From Acidimicrobiia bacterium (GTDB taxonomy: Bacteria > Actinomycetota > Acidimicrobiia > Spongiisociales > Spongiisociaceae), in assembly GCA_009841105.1 (NCBI GenBank), contig VXMM01000036.1, positions 1-64,000 on the forward strand: a stretch of 64,000 nucleotides of DNA, read 5' to 3'. Under the pieces are notes generated by a model, which was given only the letters and a program-made list of their open reading frames with translations, was not told where the DNA came from and made no database searches. A program made the position numbers and the translations under genes. Below are positions 54,400 to 63,371 of the stretch, one piece after another. The first letter of the stretch is position 1. Each line of letters opens with the position of its first letter.

Positions 54400-56573
54400 A
54401 TGCCCTGGCCCAGGCTCCTGCGATCCTCGCCCAGCAGGACGAGCCATCAGCTCGGATAAGGCTCTGGGACAACGCCATTCTCGACGAATGGCGGATCCCG
54501 TTCGGGGACTGGATCGAACAAGGCATCGACTGGGTCGCGGTCAACCTACCCACGCTCCTCGACATCATCCGCTGGCCCTTCGACACGATGATCCGGAACC
54601 TCGTCCGGGATTTCCTCGTCGAGATCTCTTGGGTATGGATCGTGGTGGCGATGGCATTGTTGGCCTGGATCACGAGGAACGCGAAGGTTGCCGCCTTCGT
54701 GGCCGTAGCCCTCACGATCTGCGGACTTCTGGGCGATGGATACTGGAAGGAGACGGCCGCCACCATCGGCTTCATCGGAGTCGCGGTGATCCTGTGCGTA
54801 GTGATCGGGATCCCGGTTGGCATCGCCTGCGGACGGGTAGACAGCATCTGGCAGGTCACGCGACCGATCCTCGACGCCATGCAAGTGGTGCACTCGTTCG
54901 TCTACATGCTGCCGTTCATCTGGTTCTTCGATCTCGGAGAAGTGTCGGCCACGATGGTGACCATGGTGTTCGCGCTTCCCCCGCTGATCCGTCTCACCAA
55001 CCTCGGCATCCGCCAGGTACCCTCCGACGTGGTCGAGGCCTCGAGGGCGTACGGCGCCTCGGAACTCCGGGTCCTTTTCGACGTACAGATCCCCCTGGCC
55101 CGTCCGGCCATCATGACCGGCATTAACCAGACATTGCTGCTGGCAATCTCCATGCTCGGCATCGCCGCCATCATGGGCGCGGCAGGTCTGGGACGACTCC
55201 TGTTCCGGGCGATCAACAACCAGAACGCCGCCTTGGCCGCGTCGGCAGGCTTGGCCTTCTTCCTGGTTGCTGTGGTCCTGGACCGGATGTCACAGCGAGA
55301 AGGTACCGAGTCAACCCACTTGCTGAAGCGGATCTACCTGGCCTGGAAACACCGGCGCGATCCCGAAGTTCTCATCCCTGACACCGAAGATTCGGCCGTG
55401 GTGAAACACGATGAAGTCGAAGTGTTCGCGCGGATAGGATTGAGAGAGCGCGCCGCTATGGCGGTGTCGCTGATCGGTGCGACGGTGGCCGCCCTGAGCA
55501 CCCTTCTTCCCTGGTCCATCGACGCGGGCAAGATGAGTGCTTTCGGCCGATGGGCGGACGCGTCTCTCGAAGGCCAGTTGGCAGGTCAAGCCTTCAGCGG
55601 CCTGCACTCAACCGGTGGGTCGTGGTTCGGCATAGCGGTACTTGCCTTGGGTTCGTTCGTCATACTTGCCGTAATCGGAGCTTGGGCGCGACCCGGACGC
55701 GCTCCCCGCTGGCTCGCGGCGGACGGCGCTGCCATAGCGGGTATCTGCCTTCTGATCGTCGCTTGGGCGCATTTCTGGGGGCAGTCGGTGAGGGACGCAA
55801 GGGTCGCCCCGGATGCGGTCGACCCCGCCCACGGAGTGGGCGCCTACCTGGCGGTCGTCGGAGGGCTGATCGCGGTGATCGGTACAGTGCTCTGGATCAG
55901 GTTCGCCGAACACACACCCTTGCACCCTCTGCGCACACGAATCGCTTGGGGAAGCCTCGTCGGTCTTGGGGTCGCCGTTCTCGTAGTGGTCCTCGGCATG
56001 TTCTCCGCTTGGAGCGCCGACAGCCGCCCGGACCGGGCACTCACCCCGGAGGCTCTCGCGGAAGCAGAGGCCAGAGCCGAAAGAATCGAGGAACTGAAAC
56101 GCTTGTCGGAGGAGGACCCGGACAACAACGCTGTCTATGCGGCCGATCTCCTGGTCGAGACGGCAATAGCCCGTAAACCCAGCACCACGGACGGTATAAC
56201 GAGTGGCGGTTCCCGGCTTGGCCTCTGGGCTCTGGTAGCGGGCGTGCTGGCTGTTCTGACCGGACTTCCCGCTGCCGGTGTCTTCGGAAGCAACGAGCAA
56301 CGCAGGTGGAGGTGGAGCGCCGTAACGGCCGGGCTCGGGTTAGGCATCGCATCCATCGCTTTCGCGTGGATCTTCACCCACGTAAGATCCGGCGACCCCC
56401 AGTTCTTGACAGGAATTGGCGCGTTTCTCACCATGCTAGGTGGGCTGATGGTCCTAGCATCGACCATGGTCGTCTTGAAGGAGTTCCGACGCGCCAAGGT
56501 CTACGGAGATCCGCTGGACTCGACCTCCGAGGCCGCTGCCACGGCCGAGGCCTCGGTCGGAGCCTCTATGTGA
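54396..56573 (+). CDS. proW: glycine betaine/proline-type ABC permease with a C-terminal 8-TM extension
   Basis: A 725-residue protein. The first ~310 residues are a ProW/OpuAB permease (TLLDIIRWPFDTMIRNLV, GIPVGIACGRVDSIW, the EAA loop VVEASRAYGASELRVLFDVQIPLARP and LGRLLFRAINNQN). The remaining ~400 residues add eight hydrophobic segments and a charged coiled-coil stretch (about 550-580, LAEAEARAERIEELKRL). The segments look like two 4-TM units, each ending with a G-rich helix (GVGAYLAVVGGLIAVIG and GIGAFLTMLGGLMVLAS). Normal ProW proteins end near residue 350. The start is TTG 54396 overlapping the proV stop (TTGA). Confidence 0.9.
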   Translation: MNALAQAPAILAQQDEPSARIRLWDNAILDEWRIPFGDWIEQGIDWVAVNLPTLLDIIRWPFDTMIRNLVRDFLVEISWVWIVVAMALLAWITRNAKVAAFVAVALTICGLLGDGYWKETAATIGFIGVAVILCVVIGIPVGIACGRVDSIWQVTRPILDAMQVVHSFVYMLPFIWFFDLGEVSATMVTMVFALPPLIRLTNLGIRQVPSDVVEASRAYGASELRVLFDVQIPLARPAIMTGINQTLLLAISMLGIAAIMGAAGLGRLLFRAINNQNAALAASAGLAFFLVAVVLDRMSQREGTESTHLLKRIYLAWKHRRDPEVLIPDTEDSAVVKHDEVEVFARIGLRERAAMAVSLIGATVAALSTLLPWSIDAGKMSAFGRWADASLEGQLAGQAFSGLHSTGGSWFGIAVLALGSFVILAVIGAWARPGRAPRWLAADGAAIAGICLLIVAWAHFWGQSVRDARVAPDAVDPAHGVGAYLAVVGGLIAVIGTVLWIRFAEHTPLHPLRTRIAWGSLVGLGVAVLVVVLGMFSAWSADSRPDRALTPEALAEAEARAERIEELKRLSEEDPDNNAVYAADLLVETAIARKPSTTDGITSGGSRLGLWALVAGVLAVLTGLPAAGVFGSNEQRRWRWSAVTAGLGLGIASIAFAWIFTHVRSGDPQFLTGIGAFLTMLGGLMVLASTMVVLKEFRRAKVYGDPLDSTSEAAATAEASVGASM

Positions 56574-56643
56574 ACCTTCCACTCATGCGGGAGCAGGTAC
56601 CCCGCCTAACCGATACGAAAGACCAAGACAAGAAAGGAGCACG

Positions 56644-58065
56644 ATGAAACACAGTATCAGAGTCACCGCAGTCTTGGCTGTTCTCGCTCTTGTGGCAGCA
56701 GCCTGTGGAGATGACACCGCTGACGAACCAGCTACGACGGCACCCCCGGCAACGGTGACGGTGACAGAGGTTGTGGTAGACGAGGCCGCCCTGGCAGAGG
56801 CCCAGGCCATGATGGACGACGCCGAGGCCATGATGGCCGAGGCGGAAGCCGCTGCGGAGGAAGCAGCGTCGATGGCCATGGAGGCAGAGGCCATGTCGGA
56901 AGAGGAGCAGGCCGCAGCTGCGCAGGCACAGGCCGATGCCGAAGCCATGATGGAAGACGCCCAAGCCGCGCTGGATGAGGCCGAGGCCATGGAGGCCGAG
57001 GCCGAGGCGAGGGCTGCCGCGGAGCAGGCCGCCATGGAGGCGGAAGCCGCGCGGCTGCCCGGTGAAGGTGTCAGCCTGACCATGGCCCGCGCCAACTGGT
57101 CGACCGGCTACTTCCAGGCCGAGCTGATGCGCCAGATGATGCAGATGCTGGGCTACGAGGTAAGCGATCCGGCCGATCTCGAGCTAGGCCCGTCGCTTGC
57201 CTACCTGGCGATGGCGCAGGGCGAGGCCGACTTCTGGGTCAACAGCTGGTACCCGGGCCACAACAGCTGGCTCGCGGCCGAGTTGCCGGATGGCTCCCTG
57301 GTCGGTGAGCACGTGAGGCGGGTCGGCGAGTTGATGATCGCCGGTGGCCTCCAGGGCTACCTGATCACCAAGTCGTTCGCCGAGGAGTACGGGATCAACA
57401 CCCTCGACGATCTGAACAACAACCCCGACGCCATCGCGGCCTACGATGCGCAGGACGTCAACCCGGGCAACGGCATTGCCGAGATCTACGGATGCCCGGA
57501 GAGCTGGACCTGTGACGACATCATCCAGAGCCAGATCGCCCACTCCGGATGGGCGAACATCGACCAGGTTCTGGCGGGCTACGACGCCATGTTCGCCGAG
57601 GCTACGGCCAAGGCCGACGCCGGCGAGCCGATGGTGGCCTACACATGGACCCCGAGCTCGTACATCACGGCTCTGCGTCCCGGCGACAATGTCGTCTGGG
57701 TCGGAGTCGAGAGCCCGATCGACGACTCGAACCCCCTCGGCCGTCCCGGCGGCGAGGAGTGGGACCAGAGGCCCGGCACCGCCGCCATCGGCGCCGACTC
57801 CTGTCCCAGCGCAGCGGACGACGGCGTCTGCGAGATCGGTTGGGTAGCTGCTGACGTCATCGCCTCGGCACGCCACGACATGCTGGCCAACCACCCGGCC
57901 GCCGCCAAGCTGCTTGAGATCGTAAAGCTCAACGTCGTTGACGTTTCGCTGCAGATCGTCAGGCAGGACGCCGGGGAAGATGTCGGAGCATTGGTTACCG
58001 AGTGGATCGCCAACAACCAGGCCCAAGTGGACGCCTGGATCGCGGAGGCGCTGGCCGCCGGCTAG
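56644..58065 (+). CDS. proX: glycine betaine/proline-type ABC substrate-binding lipoprotein with coiled-coil stalk
   Basis: A 473-residue lipoprotein with lipobox AAAC (Cys about 21). A Thr/Pro linker is followed by an Ala/Glu/Met-rich helical stretch of about 90 residues (about 48-140), predicted to be a coiled coil, and then the ProX/OpuAC ligand-binding domain (VSLTMARANWSTGYFQAELM onward, with WVNSWYPGHNSWLA and YTWTPSSYI supplying the aromatic cage that binds quaternary amines). The stalk is not part of ordinary ProX proteins. AAGAAAGGAGC precedes the ATG. It is the last gene of the proVWX operon. Confidence 0.92.
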   Translation: MKHSIRVTAVLAVLALVAAACGDDTADEPATTAPPATVTVTEVVVDEAALAEAQAMMDDAEAMMAEAEAAAEEAASMAMEAEAMSEEEQAAAAQAQADAEAMMEDAQAALDEAEAMEAEAEARAAAEQAAMEAEAARLPGEGVSLTMARANWSTGYFQAELMRQMMQMLGYEVSDPADLELGPSLAYLAMAQGEADFWVNSWYPGHNSWLAAELPDGSLVGEHVRRVGELMIAGGLQGYLITKSFAEEYGINTLDDLNNNPDAIAAYDAQDVNPGNGIAEIYGCPESWTCDDIIQSQIAHSGWANIDQVLAGYDAMFAEATAKADAGEPMVAYTWTPSSYITALRPGDNVVWVGVESPIDDSNPLGRPGGEEWDQRPGTAAIGADSCPSAADDGVCEIGWVAADVIASARHDMLANHPAAAKLLEIVKLNVVDVSLQIVRQDAGEDVGALVTEWIANNQAQVDAWIAEALAAG

Positions 58066-58096
58066 TCCGATCCCACCGACAACCAAGCACGAACCT

Positions 58097-58130
58097 GGAG
58101 GGCGCCGGTTACCCGGCGCCCTCCATTTTC
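58097..58130 (+). terminator. Rho-independent terminator of the proVWX operon
   Basis: A 12-bp perfect GC-rich stem (GGAGGGCGCCGG / CCGGCGCCCTCC) with a 4-base loop is followed by ATTTTC, 31 bases after the proX stop. Confidence 0.9.
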
Positions 58131-58211
58131 TCGGCCCAGAGATGAGACGAACGTGTCGGCGTCCTGTACTGCGAGAATGGCAATCGGACCCGCTGTGACG
58201 AGCCGCTGCGC

Positions 58212-60950
58212 ATGAAACCGAAATCAAGACCCGCCGCGGACACACCTGAGCCGTCTCGCGGCGCGGCCTCCACCGAGCTGGCCGACGCCGATCTGCGGGC
58301 CGATATCAGGCGCCTCGGCCGCCAGTTGGGCGACACACTGGTCCGGCAGCACGGCCAGGAATTACTCCACTCTGTCGAACGGGTCCGGACCCTGTCCCGC
58401 CGGCTTCGGTCCGCACATGTCGAGGCCTCCCATGAGCTCGCCGAGTTGCTTCGAGAGGTGGACCTCGAACACGCCCTACAGCTGGCGAAGGCCTTCACCG
58501 TCTACTTCCATCTCGCCAACGTGACCGAGCAGGTCCACCGTGTGGAGGATCTGAACGCCGAGGGGGACACGCTCGAACGGGGATTCGAGGAGAGCCTCGT
58601 CGCGCTGGTCGAGTCGGGAATCCCGCCTACCGAAGCCGTAGCGCTGATCCACCGCACGACGTTGAAGCCGGTCTTCACCGCCCATCCGACCGAGGCCACC
58701 CGCCGCACGGTCCTCGAGAAGCTGAGCGAGATCGCCGACGCCACCGCAACCAGGAGCAACCCGAGAACCTCCGAGGCGGATAGGGGGCGTGTCGACCGGC
58801 GGGTGGAGGAACTCATCGAGGCGATCTGGCAGACCGACGAGCTCCGCGACCAGCGGCCGAACCCGATCGACGAGGCCCGCTTCGTCCGCCACTACCTCGA
58901 ACAGACCATCCGGGATGCCATACCTGGCCTGCTGGACAACATCGCCGCGGCCGTGCAGCGGATCGGGGGCGAGCTGAGCACCGACAGCAGCCCGATCCGG
59001 TTCGGCTCATGGGTGGGCGGCGACCGAGACGGGAACCCCAACGTCACGCTCGAGATGACGCGGACCGTCGTGGAGCAGCAGAGGCAGACCGCCCTCGAGA
59101 TTCTCATCTCCGAGGTGGCCCGTCTGGCCGGCGAGTTGAGCGCGAACACCCGTATCACGGAGATATCGGACGGGCTGGCGGCATTCATCGACCGGCACCG
59201 GCAGTCCTATCGGGACGTGCTGGAAGCTACCAAGGACCATGAGCCCTACCGCCAGGGTCTGGCGATTGTCCACCAGCGCCTCGTCGAGACACGCGACAGC
59301 GGACCCCGTTCCTACCGCTATCCACGGGAGCTCCTCGACGATCTCGCTGTGTTCGAGACCTCCCTGCGCCAGAATCGAGGCACCCTCCAGGCCGGCGGAA
59401 GGCTGGCGCGGACCCGGCTGCTGGCGGCCACGATCGGTTTCCATCTGGCCGCGCTCGACATCCGCCAGCACACCGATCACCACCACCGGGCGATCGCCTC
59501 CCTCACTTCCTACCTCGGAACCGGTTACGGCGACCTGGACCGGACCGGCAGGACCGGGTTCTTGGTCCGCGAGCTCTCCGGCACCCGCCCGGTGGCGCCG
59601 CCGGGGACCGGCACCGGGGATGATGAGACACTGGATCTCTTCGCCCTGCTCAGAGACCTGCTGGACGAGCACGGCGACCCGGTCGTCGACTCCTACATCA
59701 TTTCGATGGCACGGGGCGTGGACGACGTGCTGGCACCGATGATGCTGGCCCGCGAGGTGGGCCTGGTCGATCCGGTCCGGGGCGTGGCGCGCCTTGGCTT
59801 CGTCCCGCTGTTCGAGACCATCGACGACCTGCGACTGATCGGTCCCACCCTGGAGGAGTTGCTGGCGGTACCCGCCTACCGCCAGCTCCTCGAGTTGCGC
59901 GGCGGGATTCAGGAAGTCATGGTTGGGTACTCCGACTCGAACAAGGACGGGGGGATCACCACTTCGCAGTGGGAGATCCACAAGGCCTTGCTGGTGATCC
60001 GCGACATCTCTCGCCGCTCCGGGGTACGAATCGACGTCTTCCACGGACGGGGAGGATCCGTCGGACGGGGAGGCGGCCCCACCCATGCCGCCATCCTCAG
60101 CCAGCCGTACGGAACGTTGGACGGTGTCATCAAGCTCACCGAGCAGGGCGAGGTGATCGCCGACAAGTACGGTCTGGCCGAACTCGCCCACCGGAACCTC
60201 GAACTGGCGCTGTCGGCCCTGGTGGAGGCATCCCTGGCCCACCGCGCCCCTGACCACGCCGTCGAGGACGTGCGGCGATGGCACGAGACAATGAACCTCG
60301 TTTCCTCCGCGGCGTACCAGACCTACCGCGAGTTCATCGACGATCCGGGCCTGGTCGAGTACTTCACCACCTCGACGCCGGTGGAGGAACTCGGCCTGCT
60401 CAATATCGGATCCCGCCCCGCGAAGCGACACCAGACGGCGGGTGTCACCCACCTCCGGGCCATTCCCTGGGTGTTCGGCTGGACCCAGTCACGCCAGATC
60501 GTCCCCGGTTGGTACGGGGTGGGAAGCGGTTTCGCGGCGGCCGCCGAGGCGGGATTGGAAGCCGACCTGGCCCGGATGTACCGGGAGTGGCCCTTCTTCC
60601 GCACCTTCATCTCCAATGTCGAGATGACCGTGGCCAAGACCGATCTCTCCATCGCCCGCCAGTACGTGGACAACCTGGTACCAGTCGGACGCCGGCCCAT
60701 GTTCGAGATGATCACCGCCGAGTACGCCCTCACCGTTGCCTCGCTCCGGCGGGTGACCGGCGCCGACCTGCTGGCCGATCGACCGCTGCTGCGGCGTACC
60801 CTGAACGTGCGAGACCCCTACCTGGACCCGCTGAACGTGTTGCAGGTGGAACTGCTGAAACGATCCCGTTCCGGCGACCCCGAGAGATACCGGCGCGGAC
60901 TCCTACTGACCATCAACGGGATCGCAGCGGGCATGCGCAACACCGGTTGA
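58212..60950 (+). CDS. ppc: phosphoenolpyruvate carboxylase
   Basis: Carboxylates PEP to oxaloacetate, refilling the TCA cycle. The 912-residue length is normal. Catalytic motifs are VFTAHPTEATRRTVLEK (His), GSWVGGDRDGNPNV, GYSDSNKDGGITTSQW and FHGRGGSVGRGGGPTH; the protein ends MRNTG as family members do. There is no obvious operon partner; the gene stands between the proX terminator and an MMPL gene. Confidence 0.97.
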   Translation: MKPKSRPAADTPEPSRGAASTELADADLRADIRRLGRQLGDTLVRQHGQELLHSVERVRTLSRRLRSAHVEASHELAELLREVDLEHALQLAKAFTVYFHLANVTEQVHRVEDLNAEGDTLERGFEESLVALVESGIPPTEAVALIHRTTLKPVFTAHPTEATRRTVLEKLSEIADATATRSNPRTSEADRGRVDRRVEELIEAIWQTDELRDQRPNPIDEARFVRHYLEQTIRDAIPGLLDNIAAAVQRIGGELSTDSSPIRFGSWVGGDRDGNPNVTLEMTRTVVEQQRQTALEILISEVARLAGELSANTRITEISDGLAAFIDRHRQSYRDVLEATKDHEPYRQGLAIVHQRLVETRDSGPRSYRYPRELLDDLAVFETSLRQNRGTLQAGGRLARTRLLAATIGFHLAALDIRQHTDHHHRAIASLTSYLGTGYGDLDRTGRTGFLVRELSGTRPVAPPGTGTGDDETLDLFALLRDLLDEHGDPVVDSYIISMARGVDDVLAPMMLAREVGLVDPVRGVARLGFVPLFETIDDLRLIGPTLEELLAVPAYRQLLELRGGIQEVMVGYSDSNKDGGITTSQWEIHKALLVIRDISRRSGVRIDVFHGRGGSVGRGGGPTHAAILSQPYGTLDGVIKLTEQGEVIADKYGLAELAHRNLELALSALVEASLAHRAPDHAVEDVRRWHETMNLVSSAAYQTYREFIDDPGLVEYFTTSTPVEELGLLNIGSRPAKRHQTAGVTHLRAIPWVFGWTQSRQIVPGWYGVGSGFAAAAEAGLEADLARMYREWPFFRTFISNVEMTVAKTDLSIARQYVDNLVPVGRRPMFEMITAEYALTVASLRRVTGADLLADRPLLRRTLNVRDPYLDPLNVLQVELLKRSRSGDPERYRRGLLLTINGIAAGMRNTG

Positions 60951-61133
60951 TGAACACACCCCTACCGGGTACGCCTCCGCGGTGGCGCCGACCCGTACCC
61001 GATAGTTCACGAGAGTCTCGCTAGGATGCTAGGAAGGGGCGTTTCTCATACATCCCTGTTCGGCTCCGGGGGCCATCGGTCATCGTGCCGGGGATGTCTC
61101 CCGTGACCGACGGTACAAGAAGGAGATGACCTG

Positions 61134-63371
61134 ATGCTCGGACCCCTCGCCCGCTTCGCGACGCGCCGGCCGGTGGTCACCATCGGTATCTGGGCGGTTC
61201 TGCTGCTGGTATCGCTCGGGCTGGTCGACCGGCTGCTGGACAGCGCCACCACCACCGAGTTCCGGCTGTCCGCCCGGTACGAATCGGAACAGGCCGCCAC
61301 CCTTCTCGAGGACAGGTTGCGGGGCCCCAGACAGCTGGCCGAGCTGGTCGTGGTCGAGCACTCCTCCGTGACGGTGGATGACCCCGCCTACCGCACAAGG
61401 GTCGAGTCCCTCGCCGCCGAGATCACCGCCCTGGGACCGGACGTGGTGGCCCTACAGGACCACTTCTACGTTTCCAACAATCCGGTTCTGGTCTCCCGTG
61501 ACCGCCAGACCACCATCATGGCCTTCGTCATGACCGGGACCGCGCAGGACGCCACCGTTGACGTCGGTGACATCATCCACATCGTCGAAGAGGCCAACGG
61601 AGTGGATGGCTTCCGGGTGCTGATCGGGGGCGACGCCAGCGTCGCCTTCGAGTCCAACGAGCTGGCGCTTCACGACTTGGAGAGGGGCGAACGGTTCGGA
61701 GTCCCGGTAGCGCTCGTCATCCTGCTGGTGCTCCTCGGCGCGGTGGTGGCCACGCTGCTCCCGCTGGGCCTGGCCGTGGTGGCGATTGTCTTCGCTCTGG
61801 CAGCCGTCGCTGTCATAGGCCAGCAGTTCCAGCTGGTCTTCTTCGTCACGCTGATGGTGGTGATGATCGGCCTGGCGGTCGGCATCGACTACTCGCTCCT
61901 GGTCGTCTCCCGCTTCAAGGAGGAGATGGCGCGCGGGCTACCGACGCGTGAGGCGGTAGGACGTGCCACCGCGACAGCGGGCCGGACGGTGATCTTCAGC
62001 GGCGCCACCGTCGTGTTGGCCCTGGTCGGTCTGCTGATCACGCCCGCCTCCTTCTACCAATCCCTGGCGCTGGGAGCGATCCTGGTGGTGATCTTCGCCA
62101 TGCTGGCGACGTTGACCCTGCTGCCGGCCGTGCTGGCGTTGCTCGGTCCGAGAGTGGACCTTCTCCCGATTCGGTTCCTCGCCAGGTTCTCGCTCAAGAG
62201 CCCCGACACCTCCAAGGAGGGCTTCTGGGAGAACGTAACCAGGCTCGTGATGCGCCGCCCCGTGATCAGCATCCTCCTTGTCGCGATCCCGATGCTCGTC
62301 CTGTCCTACTTCTACCTGGACATGCGGACGGGACTCAACGACGTCAACACCTTCCCTGACGGAGCGCAGACCAAGGAAGCCTTCCTCCTGCTCGAGGAGA
62401 AGTTCTCCGTGGGCAGTGTCACTCCCGCCGGGATACTCAGCCCTGCCGAGATAGTCGTGGACGGGGACACCAACGACCCCTCCGTAGCGGCCGCGATCGG
62501 GAAGTTGCAGGGCGCCCTGATCGCCGATCCGCGCTTCCCCGTACCTCCCGCCCGGGAGGCGAACGCGGCCGGGGACCTGACGCTCCTGTCCCTCCCCTAC
62601 CCGGGTCACCCGAGCAGCCCGGAGGCCGCCGATCTGATGTCGGTCCTCCGCGAAGAGATCGTCCCCACCGCCTTCGAAGGGACGCCCGCCCAGGTCTACG
62701 TGGGCGGCCTGACCGCGGAGGTGGCCGACTTCTTCGGGATAGTCAGGGTCTACACGCCGATCGTCTTCGCCCTGGTGCTCGGCCTCAGCTTCGTCATCCT
62801 GATGATGGTCTTCCGGTCGCTGGTGATCCCGCTGAAGGCCATCATCATGAACCTGCTCTCCGTGGGTGCCACCTACGGGCTGCTGGTGCTGGTATTCCAG
62901 AAGGGCGTCGCGATCGACCTGTTCGGATTCCAACGGGCCGACGTGATCGACGCCTGGATACCGCTGTTCCTGTTCGCCGTCCTGTTCGGGCTGTCCATGG
63001 ACTACCACGTCTTCCTGCTCAGCCGGATACGCGAACGCTACGACGAGACGGGTGATAACACCGAGGCCGTGGCCTACGGACTCCGTTCCACCGCCGGGAT
63101 CATCACCGGCGCCGCCCTCATCATGGTGGTTGTGTTCGGCGCATTCGCCACGGGACGGACCATCATCAACCAACTCATGGGCTTCGGTCTGGCGGTGGCC
63201 GTCCTACTGGACGCCACGCTGGTCCGCTCCGTCCTGGTGCCGGCCAGCATGGAAGTGCTGGGTAAGCGCAACTGGTACATGCCGCCCTGGCTGAACTGGC
63301 TGCCCGACCTTCGTGTCGAGGCAGAGGACGAGCACCCGGCAAGTGGCCCTGGGGAGGATCGCAACCGGTGA
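61134..63371 (+). CDS. MMPL/RND-family transporter
   Basis: A 745-residue membrane exporter with a single TM near residues 15-32, a first periplasmic loop (about 35-195), a 5-6 TM bundle, a second loop and a second TM bundle, the two-fold RND layout of MmpL proteins. The first bundle has MIGLAVGIDYSLLVVSRFKEE and the second LFGLSMDYHVFLLSRIRERY, the paired Asp-Tyr (GxxxDY) motifs that carry protons. Substrates in the family are lipids or hydrophobic molecules; the one here is unknown. AAGGAG precedes the ATG. It overlaps the next gene by four bases (GTGA). Confidence 0.88.
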   Translation: MLGPLARFATRRPVVTIGIWAVLLLVSLGLVDRLLDSATTTEFRLSARYESEQAATLLEDRLRGPRQLAELVVVEHSSVTVDDPAYRTRVESLAAEITALGPDVVALQDHFYVSNNPVLVSRDRQTTIMAFVMTGTAQDATVDVGDIIHIVEEANGVDGFRVLIGGDASVAFESNELALHDLERGERFGVPVALVILLVLLGAVVATLLPLGLAVVAIVFALAAVAVIGQQFQLVFFVTLMVVMIGLAVGIDYSLLVVSRFKEEMARGLPTREAVGRATATAGRTVIFSGATVVLALVGLLITPASFYQSLALGAILVVIFAMLATLTLLPAVLALLGPRVDLLPIRFLARFSLKSPDTSKEGFWENVTRLVMRRPVISILLVAIPMLVLSYFYLDMRTGLNDVNTFPDGAQTKEAFLLLEEKFSVGSVTPAGILSPAEIVVDGDTNDPSVAAAIGKLQGALIADPRFPVPPAREANAAGDLTLLSLPYPGHPSSPEAADLMSVLREEIVPTAFEGTPAQVYVGGLTAEVADFFGIVRVYTPIVFALVLGLSFVILMMVFRSLVIPLKAIIMNLLSVGATYGLLVLVFQKGVAIDLFGFQRADVIDAWIPLFLFAVLFGLSMDYHVFLLSRIRERYDETGDNTEAVAYGLRSTAGIITGAALIMVVVFGAFATGRTIINQLMGFGLAVAVLLDATLVRSVLVPASMEVLGKRNWYMPPWLNWLPDLRVEAEDEHPASGPGEDRNR

